Shown here piece after piece: positions 57,009-64,000 of a stretch of DNA of 64,000 bases. The position numbers and the translations under genes are program-made. Each line of letters starts with the position of its first letter. Position 1 is the first letter of the stretch. Below the pieces are notes generated by a model. It saw only the letters and a program-made list of their open reading frames with translations. It ran no database searches and was not told where the DNA came from. The stretch is from Sphingobacterium daejeonense (GTDB taxonomy: Bacteria > Bacteroidota > Bacteroidia > Sphingobacteriales > Sphingobacteriaceae), in NCBI RefSeq assembly GCF_901472535.1, contig NZ_LR590470.1, positions 2,108,001 to 2,172,000 on the forward strand, written 5' to 3'.

Positions 57009-58064
57009 ATGAAAGTATCTGAATTATCTGGTGTAAAAGAGATCGCCCGCCGGGCGAATGTTTCCATAGCTACAGTTGATAGAGTTTTGCATAACCGTAC
57101 CGGTGTTGCGCAAAAAACGAAAGAAAAGATATTGTCTATCATTAAGGAGATGGATTATAAGCCGAATATTTTAGCAAAGCGATTAGCTTCAAAGCGCGTA
57201 TATAAATTTGGAATCTTAATTCCAAAGGAATGTTCAGAAGCTGAGTATTGGAATGCTCCAGTTTCCGGAATCCAAGAAGCTCTGTCGGAATTTGGTGATT
57301 TTGGTGTTGATCTTCGATATTATTTTTTTGATCGGGATGACAGAGAAAGTTTCCTGGCAAAAAGTGATGAATTGCTCAAAAAGCATATCGATGGTGTAAT
57401 CGTAGCTCCCATTTTTCTCAACGAAACAAAAGATTTTGCAGCTAAATGCACAGAAAAGCGTATTCAATTCGTGTTTATCGAATCACAAGTGCCTTCAGTA
57501 CATCCCTTGAGTTATATTGGTCAAGACATCATACAATCTGGAAGGGTAGTGGCTCACCTGTGTAAATACCTGATCCAACCCAAAGATGAAATCTTGGTGT
57601 TGAATGTTGCCAAAGAAAAAGATATATCAAACCACTTGGAAGAAAAAATCAGAGGATTTGAACAATTTTTTATTGATACCAGCTACCAATGTTCTATAAA
57701 AAGTTTCAATGTAGAAATTGCAGACGATGAAGAGATCACAGCTTTTATGGAAGATTATTTGAATCATCAACAGCCCAAATTAATCTATGTTACAAATTCT
57801 AGAGCCTATCTTGTTGCTAAATATTTAAAAGATAGGGGCTTAAACCATATTAAGCTTGTAGGAAATGGATATCATACCCGAAACATTGATTTTTTAAAAG
57901 AAGGATATATTGACTTCTTGATATGCCAAAAACCCCTAGAACAAGGTTATAAAGCCTTTTTGGCACTCTATGAATATTTTATCGCAAAAAGGAAAGTGAT
58001 AAAATTACAATATATGCCTATCGATATTGTAACCAAGGAAAACTATATATACTATGAAAATTGA
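57009..58064 (+). CDS. LacI/substrate-binding type transcriptional regulator
   Basis: A 351-residue regulator. The N-terminal LacI helix-turn-helix is clear: VKEIARRANVSIATVDRVLH with the hinge helix KPNILAKRLAS near residues 56-66. The rest is a periplasmic-binding-protein-like sensor (FGILIPKECSEAEYWNAPVS, DGVIVAPIFLNETKDFA, SYIGQDIIQSGRVVAHL, YVTNSRAYLVAKYLKDRG), probably binding a sugar. No sugar-use operon is next to it, so its target is likely elsewhere or its own promoter. Confidence 0.9.
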   Translation: MKVSELSGVKEIARRANVSIATVDRVLHNRTGVAQKTKEKILSIIKEMDYKPNILAKRLASKRVYKFGILIPKECSEAEYWNAPVSGIQEALSEFGDFGVDLRYYFFDRDDRESFLAKSDELLKKHIDGVIVAPIFLNETKDFAAKCTEKRIQFVFIESQVPSVHPLSYIGQDIIQSGRVVAHLCKYLIQPKDEILVLNVAKEKDISNHLEEKIRGFEQFFIDTSYQCSIKSFNVEIADDEEITAFMEDYLNHQQPKLIYVTNSRAYLVAKYLKDRGLNHIKLVGNGYHTRNIDFLKEGYIDFLICQKPLEQGYKAFLALYEYFIAKRKVIKLQYMPIDIVTKENYIYYEN

Positions 58065-58214
58065 TTCTAATAGTGAAATGAACTTATTGGAGAATTGATG
58101 ATAGTATGCCCATAAGCATCCTTACAACGGTGTTTTTTGTCCGCTAAATTGACATTTATTTGCAACAATTTGATGCATGGCTGGATGAAAAACACCATAG
58201 GTTACAATTTTTCT

Positions 58215-58222
58215 TACATTTG
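58215..58222 (+). promoter_or_regulatory. -7 promoter box TACATTTG before the ABC exporter
   Basis: Perfect TAnnTTTG 17 nt before the ATG at 58240. Confidence 0.55.
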
Positions 58223-58239
58223 TAATCTTAGTAATCTGC

Positions 58240-60066
58240 ATGAAGACATACTTTAGACTTCTTTCGTTCGCGAAACCAATTGAAAAATATGCTATTCCTT
58301 ATATCATATGTACTTTGATAATGGTGGTGTTCAGCACCTTGAATTTAGCTCTATTAGCACCATTATTAAACACTTTATTTAATTCTCAAGATACAGTAAT
58401 CGAACCGGTCTCTAAGCCGGAAAACCTAACTGATATTATGGGGTATTTTAATTATTTCGCCTATGATCTTAATGATCGCTTAGGCCCATACGATGCCCTA
58501 AAATATATCTGTATTGTTATTGTTGCTTCGGTTTTTGTAAGCAATTTATTCAGGTATCTTTCTCAAAGAATAATGGAAAACTTAAGGATTCATACTTTAT
58601 TGAATCTGAGAAAATCTGTTTTCAATAATGTAATGAACTTACATCTTGGTTATTTTTCAAATCAAAGAAAAGGGGATATTATCTCTAAAATTGCATCTGA
58701 TGTACAGGTTGTGCAATTTTCAGTTACAGGGACCTTACAAGTAGCATTTAAAGAACCGTTACAGTTGATTGCATACTTGGTTATGCTATTTATTATATCT
58801 GCTAAATTAACCTTGTTCTCCTTATTGGTTATTCCTGTTTCAGCATTTTTTATTTCCAAAATTGTTAAGACGCTGAAACAACAAGCCCAACAAGGACAAC
58901 GTATTTATGCAAATATGATAACCTTATTGGAAGAAGCACTTTCTGGAATTAAGATTATCAAATCGTTCAATGCAGTTGATTTTATCAAAGGAAGATTTAA
59001 TGCTGAGAATGATGAATATGCAACCGTAAATAGGAGAATGGTTCGTAGACAACAGATGGGATCACCAGTTTCGGAGCTGTTAGGTGTAGGTATGGTGGCG
59101 GTAATCTTGCTGTATGGTGGTCACTTAGTGTTAAGTGGTCAAGGAGATCTTGAGGCTTCTGAGTTTATAGCATACATTGCCATATTTTCACAAGTGATGA
59201 GACCGGCTAAAGCTCTTACCGATGCTTTCAGCAATATCCACAATGGTATAGCTGCCGGTGAAAGAGTATTGCAGTTGATCGATGAGAAAAATCAAGTGGC
59301 AGATAAACCGAATGCATTTGAAATCAAAAAATTTGATGACAAAATCGAATTCAACAATGTGTCATTTGCCTATGAAGATAATGACGTTCTGAAAAACATC
59401 AATCTTACGATCGATAAAGGTGAAACAGTAGCACTAGTTGGTCCTTCCGGAGGTGGTAAATCCACGTTAGTGGACTTAATTCCACGATTTATGGACGCTA
59501 CTACTGGTGAGGTTTCAATCGATGGAATAGATGTCAAAGATCTTCAACAGGAATCTCTTCGTAAAATAATCGGGGTAGTCAATCAAGAGTCTATTTTATT
59601 TAACGATACTATTTTCAACAATATAGCATTTGCCAATTCTGAGGCTACGGAGGAGCAGGTTATACAAGCTGCTAAGATTGCAAACGCACATGATTTTATC
59701 ATGGGTACGGAGCATGGTTATCAGACGAATATCGGAGACAGAGGTTCCAAATTATCAGGAGGTCAGCGTCAGCGAATTTGTATTGCTCGAGCAGTGCTCA
59801 AAAATCCACCTATTATGCTGTTGGATGAAGCGACTTCAGCTTTGGATACAGAGTCAGAGCGTCTGGTTCAGGATTCATTATATAAGTTAATGGAGAACAG
59901 GACGACGGTTGTTATTGCACACCGACTGAGTACGATTCAGAATGCCGACAAGATTATCGTTCTTGAAGCAGGCAGGATTGTTGAGGTAGGTTCACATTTG
60001 GGCTTGATAGCTCAAAACGGTCTATACAAAAGACTGATTGATATGCAGCAATTTGTAGAAGCATAG
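58240..60066 (+). CDS. ABC exporter, fused permease and ATPase (MsbA-like)
   Basis: A 608-residue half-transporter with about six membrane helices (residues 1-330) and a C-terminal ATPase: Walker A GPSGGGKST (residues 401-409), Q-loop VNQESILFND, signature LSGGQRQRICIARA, Walker B IMLLDEATSALD and switch His in IAHRLSTIQ. It works as a homodimer. The closeness to MsbA and related lipid or drug flippases is a family-level statement; lipid A-core export is the most common role in Bacteroidota. Single gene with its own promoter box. Confidence 0.9.
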   Translation: MKTYFRLLSFAKPIEKYAIPYIICTLIMVVFSTLNLALLAPLLNTLFNSQDTVIEPVSKPENLTDIMGYFNYFAYDLNDRLGPYDALKYICIVIVASVFVSNLFRYLSQRIMENLRIHTLLNLRKSVFNNVMNLHLGYFSNQRKGDIISKIASDVQVVQFSVTGTLQVAFKEPLQLIAYLVMLFIISAKLTLFSLLVIPVSAFFISKIVKTLKQQAQQGQRIYANMITLLEEALSGIKIIKSFNAVDFIKGRFNAENDEYATVNRRMVRRQQMGSPVSELLGVGMVAVILLYGGHLVLSGQGDLEASEFIAYIAIFSQVMRPAKALTDAFSNIHNGIAAGERVLQLIDEKNQVADKPNAFEIKKFDDKIEFNNVSFAYEDNDVLKNINLTIDKGETVALVGPSGGGKSTLVDLIPRFMDATTGEVSIDGIDVKDLQQESLRKIIGVVNQESILFNDTIFNNIAFANSEATEEQVIQAAKIANAHDFIMGTEHGYQTNIGDRGSKLSGGQRQRICIARAVLKNPPIMLLDEATSALDTESERLVQDSLYKLMENRTTVVIAHRLSTIQNADKIIVLEAGRIVEVGSHLGLIAQNGLYKRLIDMQQFVEA

Positions 60067-60102
60067 CGACTGTTAAATTTAGCTTTTTCGGCTATGTTTT
60101 CC

Positions 60103-60110
60103 TACATTTG
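60103..60110 (+). promoter_or_regulatory. -7 promoter box TACATTTG before mqnE
   Basis: Perfect TAnnTTTG 17 nt before the mqnE ATG; a good ribosome-binding AAGGAAG follows at 60117. Confidence 0.6.
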
Positions 60111-60127
60111 TATAGTAAGGAAGCGAA

Positions 60128-61328
60128 ATGGAAGCAACAGAAAAATTAGCGTTTTTAATAAACGACAAGAATCTATCAGAAGAGTTAAAGCTAATTGCTG
60201 AGAAGGTCCTTAATAGTGAGCGAATTACATTTGATGAAGGAGTTTACCTTTATGAAAATGCAGAATTGGGCTATCTAGGCGTATTAGCAAATTATATCAG
60301 AGAGAAAAAACACGGAGATTACACTTACTTCAATCGTAATTTCCATATTGAACCCACCAATGTTTGTGTTTATGACTGTAAATTCTGTTCATATTCCAGA
60401 TTAATCAAGAATCGTACGGAGGGTTGGGAAATGGATGTCGATGGAATGATGGACATCGTCAAAAAATATGATGGGGAACCAGTAACTGAAGTCCACATTA
60501 CAGGGGGAGTAGTACCAAAGCAAAACCTGGAGTTCTATGCTGAATTCTTCAAGCGTTGTAAGGAGCACCGCCCTGAACTTCACATTAAGGGTTTAACCCC
60601 CGTTGAATACTACTATATCTTTAAGAAAGCGAAATTGAGTCATTACGATGGAATGAAATATCTTCAGTCCTGTGGCTTAGATTCTATGCCTGGTGGAGGA
60701 GCTGAGATTTTTCATCCTGAAGTTCGCGAGAAGATTGCTCATGATAAATGTACGGCTGAACAATGGCTTGATATTCATGAACAAGCTCATAAATTGGGAA
60801 TGCATACCAATGCAACTATGTTATATGGTCATATCGAGGAGTTTTGGCATCGTGTAGACCATATGGAGCGCTTAAGGCAATTGCAGGATAAAACTGGAGG
60901 ATTCCAGACTTTTATTCCGCTAAAATTCAGAAATAAAGACAATCAAATGAACCATGTTCCTGAGGTTTCTGTTATAGAAGACCTTAGAAATTATGCCATC
61001 GCAAGAATTTATATGGACAATTTTGCTCATATAAAAGCATATTGGGCCATGATTTCAAGAAACACGGCTCAAATGTCACTGAGTTTTGGTGTCGATGATA
61101 TCGATGGTACTTTAGATGACACTACCCAAAATCTACAGTATGGCAGGTGCAGAAGAACAAACACCGGCAATGAGTACCAAAGAATTGGTAGAGCTGATTA
61201 AAAATGTAGGTAGACATCCAATTGAAAGAGATACTATTTATAATGTAGTTACAGATTATAAGGATTTTGTATTCGAAGAAACAAATCCTAAAAAACAGTA
61301 TTATTCATTACCAGTAGTTAATTCTTAA
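60128..61328 (+). CDS. mqnE: Aminodeoxyfutalosine synthase (frameshifted)
   Basis: Radical SAM enzyme of the futalosine route to menaquinone; it joins the chorismate-derived enolpyruvyl benzoate to SAM. The Fe4S4 motif CVYDCKFC (Cys80, Cys84, Cys87) is present, together with TEVHITGGVVPKQNLEFYAE and CGLDSMPGGGAEIFHPEVRE, which are typical of MqnE/MqnC. The frame breaks at CCC 61125-61127; removing one C gives DDTTKIYSMAGAEEQTPAMS and 399 residues. It is followed 14 bp later by a histidine phosphatase and then mqnA. Confidence 0.93.
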
Positions 61329-61342
61329 GTAAGAGAACCAAA

Positions 61343-61969
61343 TTGAAGAAAACATTTTATTTTATTCGTCACGGGCAAACGGAATTAAATCTAAAAGGTA
61401 TAGTTCAAGGCCGAGGTGTTGACAGTCCATTAAATGAAAATGGAATTAAACAGGCTCAGGCTTTCTATGATACGTACAAGAATATTCCATTCGACAAGAT
61501 TTATACTTCCACATTAATTCGTACTCATCAAACTGTTGCTCCATTTTTAAAGGATGGTATTCCAATGGAACAGCTAATTGGGTTGGATGAAATTAGTTGG
61601 GGTATATATGAGGGTCAAACCCAAACAGAAGAAATCTTAACAGGTTTTGACAAGGTAGTTTCATCTTGGCGCAACAATGATTTGGATTTAGCAATTGAAG
61701 AAGGCGAATCTCCAAACACATTAGTCACTAGGCAAAAAGAAGCTATTGAATATATGCTTCAACAACCTGAAGAAGAAACCATACTAGTCTGTATGCATGG
61801 CCGAGCATTACGTGTGATGCTATGCCATTTGACAAATGTTCCAGTATGCAATATGGATGATTTTCCTCACACAAACACAGCCTTGTACAAATTAGAATAT
61901 AGCGATAATGAATTCGCTATCGTCGATCACTACAACGTAAAGCATTTAGAAGGATTATTAGATGAGTAA
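61343..61969 (+). CDS. Histidine phosphatase family protein
   Basis: A 208-residue phosphatase of the phosphoglycerate-mutase-like branch 1. The catalytic motif FIRHGQTELN (phospho-accepting His) is at residues 7-16 and the second His is in VCMHGRALRVML. It starts with TTG at 61343; no ATG in frame precedes the catalytic motif, so the TTG is needed. It ends inside the mqnA gene (8-bp overlap). Being between mqnE and mqnA suggests a dephosphorylation step or a cofactor-related role in the same operon, which is an inference. Confidence 0.85.
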   Translation: MKKTFYFIRHGQTELNLKGIVQGRGVDSPLNENGIKQAQAFYDTYKNIPFDKIYTSTLIRTHQTVAPFLKDGIPMEQLIGLDEISWGIYEGQTQTEEILTGFDKVVSSWRNNDLDLAIEEGESPNTLVTRQKEAIEYMLQQPEEETILVCMHGRALRVMLCHLTNVPVCNMDDFPHTNTALYKLEYSDNEFAIVDHYNVKHLEGLLDE

Positions 61970-62684
61970 AATAAGAGTATCTGCGGTTTCTTATACCAAC
62001 ACTTTGCCTTTTTTACAGGGAATAAGAAATTCAGATGTGATGAATGATATTGAGCTGTCTGTAGATTTTCCAGCAGAATGTGCCCGAAAAGTAATTTCTG
62101 ACGAATCGGATATGGGAATTATTCCCATTGCAGCCCTTACAGATCTAAAAGAATACCATTTTATTGGAGATTATTGTATCGGTTCAACCGACTATGTCGA
62201 TTCTGTATTTATATTTTCCAACAAACCAATTGAGGAGGTAGAAACCTTACTGTTAGACAAACAATCTCGGACATCCAATGGCTTAGCTAGAATATTGTTA
62301 AAGCATTACTGGAAAAAAGAAGTAAAGATTGTTACTGAAGGAGAGGCCGATGCTTACGTTTTAATTGGAGATAGAACCTTTGGCAAAAAGGAAGAAGTTC
62401 CTTACGTCTATGATATGGGTCATTACTGGAAAGAATTAACAGGATTGCCATTTGCTTATGCCGTTTGGGTGTCAAACAAAGAGCTCCCAGATTCTTTTGA
62501 AAATAAATTTAATTCAGCCTTAGCTGATGGAGTTTCCAGGCCAGACGATGTTATCCCAGGATTGCCTTCTTTTCCAAACTTTGATTATCACAAATACCTA
62601 AATGAAAATCTAAACTATCATTTAGATGCAGATAAGAAAAAAGCCATTGAGAAATATTTGGAATGGTATAAGGAATTGGGGTAG
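61962..62684 (+). CDS. mqnA: Chorismate dehydratase
   Basis: A 240-residue periplasmic-binding-fold enzyme that converts chorismate to 3-enolpyruvyl benzoate, the first step of the futalosine pathway. The start KIRVSAVSYTNTLPFLQG is the MqnA signature, followed by ECARKVISDESDMGIIPIAA and the later DMGHYWKELTGLPFAYAVWV. It overlaps the phosphatase gene by 8 bp. Together with mqnE upstream it shows that this organism makes menaquinone by futalosine and not by the MenF-MenD route, at least in part. Confidence 0.92.
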   Translation: MSKIRVSAVSYTNTLPFLQGIRNSDVMNDIELSVDFPAECARKVISDESDMGIIPIAALTDLKEYHFIGDYCIGSTDYVDSVFIFSNKPIEEVETLLLDKQSRTSNGLARILLKHYWKKEVKIVTEGEADAYVLIGDRTFGKKEEVPYVYDMGHYWKELTGLPFAYAVWVSNKELPDSFENKFNSALADGVSRPDDVIPGLPSFPNFDYHKYLNENLNYHLDADKKKAIEKYLEWYKELG

Positions 62685-62697
62685 GGGATTTATATAA

Positions 62698-62730
62698 TAG
62701 ACATTAGACAATAGACATAAGACATTAGAC
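62698..62730 (+). repeat. 33-bp heptamer tract behind mqnA
   Basis: TAGACAT, TAGACAA, TAGACAT, AAGACAT, TAGAC. It opens the 62.7-63.3 kb repeat block; an inverted counterpart closes it at 63295. Confidence 0.85.
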
Positions 62731-62822
62731 AAGTCAAGTCGCCATGGTGTCCCCAGCAACCATCAAAGTAGATATCATGGTTCCGTTGCTCAAGGACCAT
62801 CCTTCGGCCAATACGGCACGCC

Positions 62823-62846
62823 GTGGCTGGTGTCCCCACCTGCCAC
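62823..62846 (+). repeat. Hairpin GTGGCTGGTG-TCCC-CACCTGCCAC (one mismatch)
   Basis: Member of the TCCC-loop hairpin family with one unpaired position. A further decayed copy (GCCATGGTGTCCCCAGCAACC) lies at 62741-62761. Confidence 0.7.
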
Positions 62847-62940
62847 ATAATGCATGCCTATAGCATTTATCCTTACAACCCTATATGGGTGTCACTATTA
62901 TAGAAATGTTTTTACGAAGCAATTAAAACCCTGTAAGGGT

Positions 62941-63130
62941 GTCACTATTATAGAAAAAATAAGGTAATACACTCCAAAAACCCCATCGGGGTAAAATGCC
63001 GGAGGCATGAAATATATCTTAAATGCCACCGGCATGAAATATCTATAGAAATGAAAATCGCCTAAAAAACCAACGCCGTAGATGTGACATGTTTGTTAAA
63101 TTCCCTGCTATAATAGAGTCATCCCGATGG
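62941..63130 (+). repeat. ~190-bp dispersed element, copy 2
   Basis: Collinear with 50744-50930. CCCCATCGGGG, ATGCCGGAGGCAT, ATGCCACCGGCAT, AATATCTATAG and ATCGCC lie at matching places. Additional GGGTGTCACTATTATAG units flank it at 62888-62902, 62938-62953 and 63154-63169. Confidence 0.85.
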
Positions 63131-63187
63131 TATTTTTCCTTACAAACTTTTGGGGTGTCACTATTATAGCGATTGATTTTAATGATT

Positions 63188-63220
63188 TAGACATTAGACA
63201 TTAGACAAAAGACATAAGAC
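63188..63220 (+). repeat. 33-bp heptamer tract, forward
   Basis: TAGACAT, TAGACAT, TAGACAA, AAGACAT, AAGAC. With the inverted tract at 63295-63328 it encloses a 74-bp interior containing a decayed GGTGGTCGGCGGAGACAACTC hairpin remnant. Confidence 0.85.
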
Positions 63221-63294
63221 CATTTGCAGTTTGGTGGTCGGCGGAGACAACTCCGAAAGCGATGATCCCGCGTAGCCAACGGCGGTTTTCAATT

Positions 63295-63328
63295 TCTAAT
63301 GTCTAGTGTCTTATGTCTAGTGTCTATA
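63295..63328 (-). repeat. 33-bp heptamer tract, inverted
   Basis: Reverse complement reads TAGACAC, TAGACAT, AAGACAC, TAGACAT, TAGA. It can pair with 63188-63220. Confidence 0.85.
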
Positions 63329-63412
63329 CACCCTTTTATAATTCTTTATAGTTTATCTTCCTACCTAATAGGGGACTCATTCCTCTTTCGTTCGGACCTC
63401 AGCCGGACCTTG

Positions 63413-63451
63413 TTCGGACCTTGTTCGGATCATGTCCGAACAAGGTCCGAA
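63413..63451 (+). repeat. 17-bp perfect inverted repeat (TTCGGACC...)
   Basis: TTCGGACCTTGTTCGGA (63413-63429) and its exact reverse complement (63435-63451) around a TCATG loop. Extra TTCGGACC and CCGGACC words at 63391 and 63403 and outer TTCCTCT/AGAGGAA arms (63380 and 63476) allow larger or alternative hairpins of up to about 100 bp. No T-run follows. Confidence 0.85.
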
Positions 63452-63571
63452 TGAAGTGCGGCCAAGGTGCGTACAAGAGAGGAACAAGAGTCAAACACAA
63501 GTCAAAGACTTGCGCTAGCAGGAGTGCTGCAAGAATGCCATGAACTTTACCAGATTTGGCACAAAAAAAAA

Positions 63572-63595
63572 GGTCCATGGAAATTTCCATGGACC
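63572..63595 (-). terminator. Terminator of the DUF423 gene
   Basis: Perfect palindrome GGTCCATGGAAA/TTTCCATGGACC; nine A on the plus strand before it give the T-run on the minus strand. Confidence 0.88.
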
Positions 63596-63616
63596 GTTCT
63601 TTATAATCTCTTTATA

Positions 63617-63991
63617 TTATAAGAATGATATCAACAGCATGACCCAACCTACGATCATCAATAGACCGCCCAAAGGTGTAATAGGACCCAAAAATCTTAG
63701 GTTCGCTTTTAAGACATCCTTAAGGCTTAGAAAATAAATGCTGCCTGAAAAAAGGATACATCCCCAAAAAATGCCGTAGTATGCCCATTTTTCTGTTGTT
63801 GTTGCAAAATCTAAATGGAAGCCAATAATCAAAAGAGTTATAGCTGCATACATTTGATAACGAACGCCAACTTCAAAAGAATTTAATCTTTCCTCAGTGA
63901 GTACTTTTTTAAGAGCATGCGCTCCAAAGGCTCCGAATACTATGGATAGAATTCCTAATATTGATCCGGAAATTAGTGCTATTTGATTCAC
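63617..63991 (-). CDS. DUF423 membrane protein
   Basis: A 124-residue protein with four membrane helices. The start ALISGSILGILSIVFGAFGA with HALKK, then VGVRYQMYAAITLLIIGF, SGSIYFLSLKD and RFLGPITPLGGLLMIVGWVM, are diagnostic of the DUF423/YwdK family of small inner-membrane proteins of unknown function. The start at 63991 lies 9 bp from the window end, so its promoter is only partly visible. Confidence 0.9.
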   Translation of the reverse strand: MNQIALISGSILGILSIVFGAFGAHALKKVLTEERLNSFEVGVRYQMYAAITLLIIGFHLDFATTTEKWAYYGIFWGCILFSGSIYFLSLKDVLKANLRFLGPITPLGGLLMIVGWVMLLISFL

Positions 63992-64000
63992 GTTTTTTGA

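Overview
The window is a low-GC, densely coded chromosome segment from a member of the Bacteroidota, most likely Sphingobacteriaceae (Sphingobacterium or Pedobacter type). The signs are: a TonB-dependent receptor with a carboxypeptidase-like N-terminal domain paired with a DUF4249 lipoprotein; lipoproteins with short lipoboxes; DUF4783 next to nadC; promoter elements of the TTTG-N19-TAnnTTTG type; and the gene order pheT, coiled-coil protein, zapA, 6S RNA, rny. No rRNA, tRNA, phage, insertion sequence transposase or CRISPR array was seen. The species call is an inference.

Layout. 1-5.7 kb: secreted proteins, an esterase and a TonB receptor/DUF4249 pair. 5.7-14.4 kb: polysaccharide deacetylase, a membrane-anchored helix-hairpin-helix protein, apt, a TerC-type protein, gpmI, DUF4783, nadC, plsY and an M48 lipoprotein protease. 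15.3-20 kb: an ABC ATPase and a giant permease fused to an M1 aminopeptidase. 20-25.7 kb: an acetyltransferase, an AAA ATPase, NhaC-type and AGCS-type sodium transporters and lipoproteins. 26-31 kb: an ABC-F protein, a two-gene GMC dehydrogenase and a Nudix protein. 31-37 kb: pyrE, an SRPBCC protein, an exonuclease, trxB, an outer-membrane protein, a HAD phosphatase and a methyltransferase. 37-42 kb: the pheT to rny cluster with 6S RNA. 42-50.5 kb: a two-component system followed by a complete CusCBA-like metal efflux pump. 51-56.5 kb: a bipartite alkaline phosphatase, a LURP-like protein and an aminotransferase-tyrA-acetyltransferase operon on the minus strand. 57-62.7 kb: a LacI-type regulator, an MsbA-like ABC exporter, and mqnE, a histidine phosphatase and mqnA (futalosine route to menaquinone). 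63.6-64 kb: a DUF423 protein.

Two things stand out. First, about 25 single-base insertions or deletions break the reading frames of some 17 genes, including pyrE, trxB, tyrA and mqnE. In each case one added or removed base restores a full-length family protein and a whole number of codons, so these are most likely consensus errors and not pseudogenes. I annotate such genes over their repaired span.

Second, several intergenic regions (8.8-9.2, 14.4-15.2, 34.07-34.28, 50.5-51.2 and 62.7-63.5 kb) are packed with dispersed non-coding repeats: tracts of a 7-bp unit with nearly constant length, perfect GAGA/TCCC-loop hairpins, a 49-bp tandem array, and a ~190-bp element present twice. In three loci the 7-bp tracts flank the hairpins in inverted orientation. 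I recognise no described element with this build; it is the best candidate here for something undescribed.
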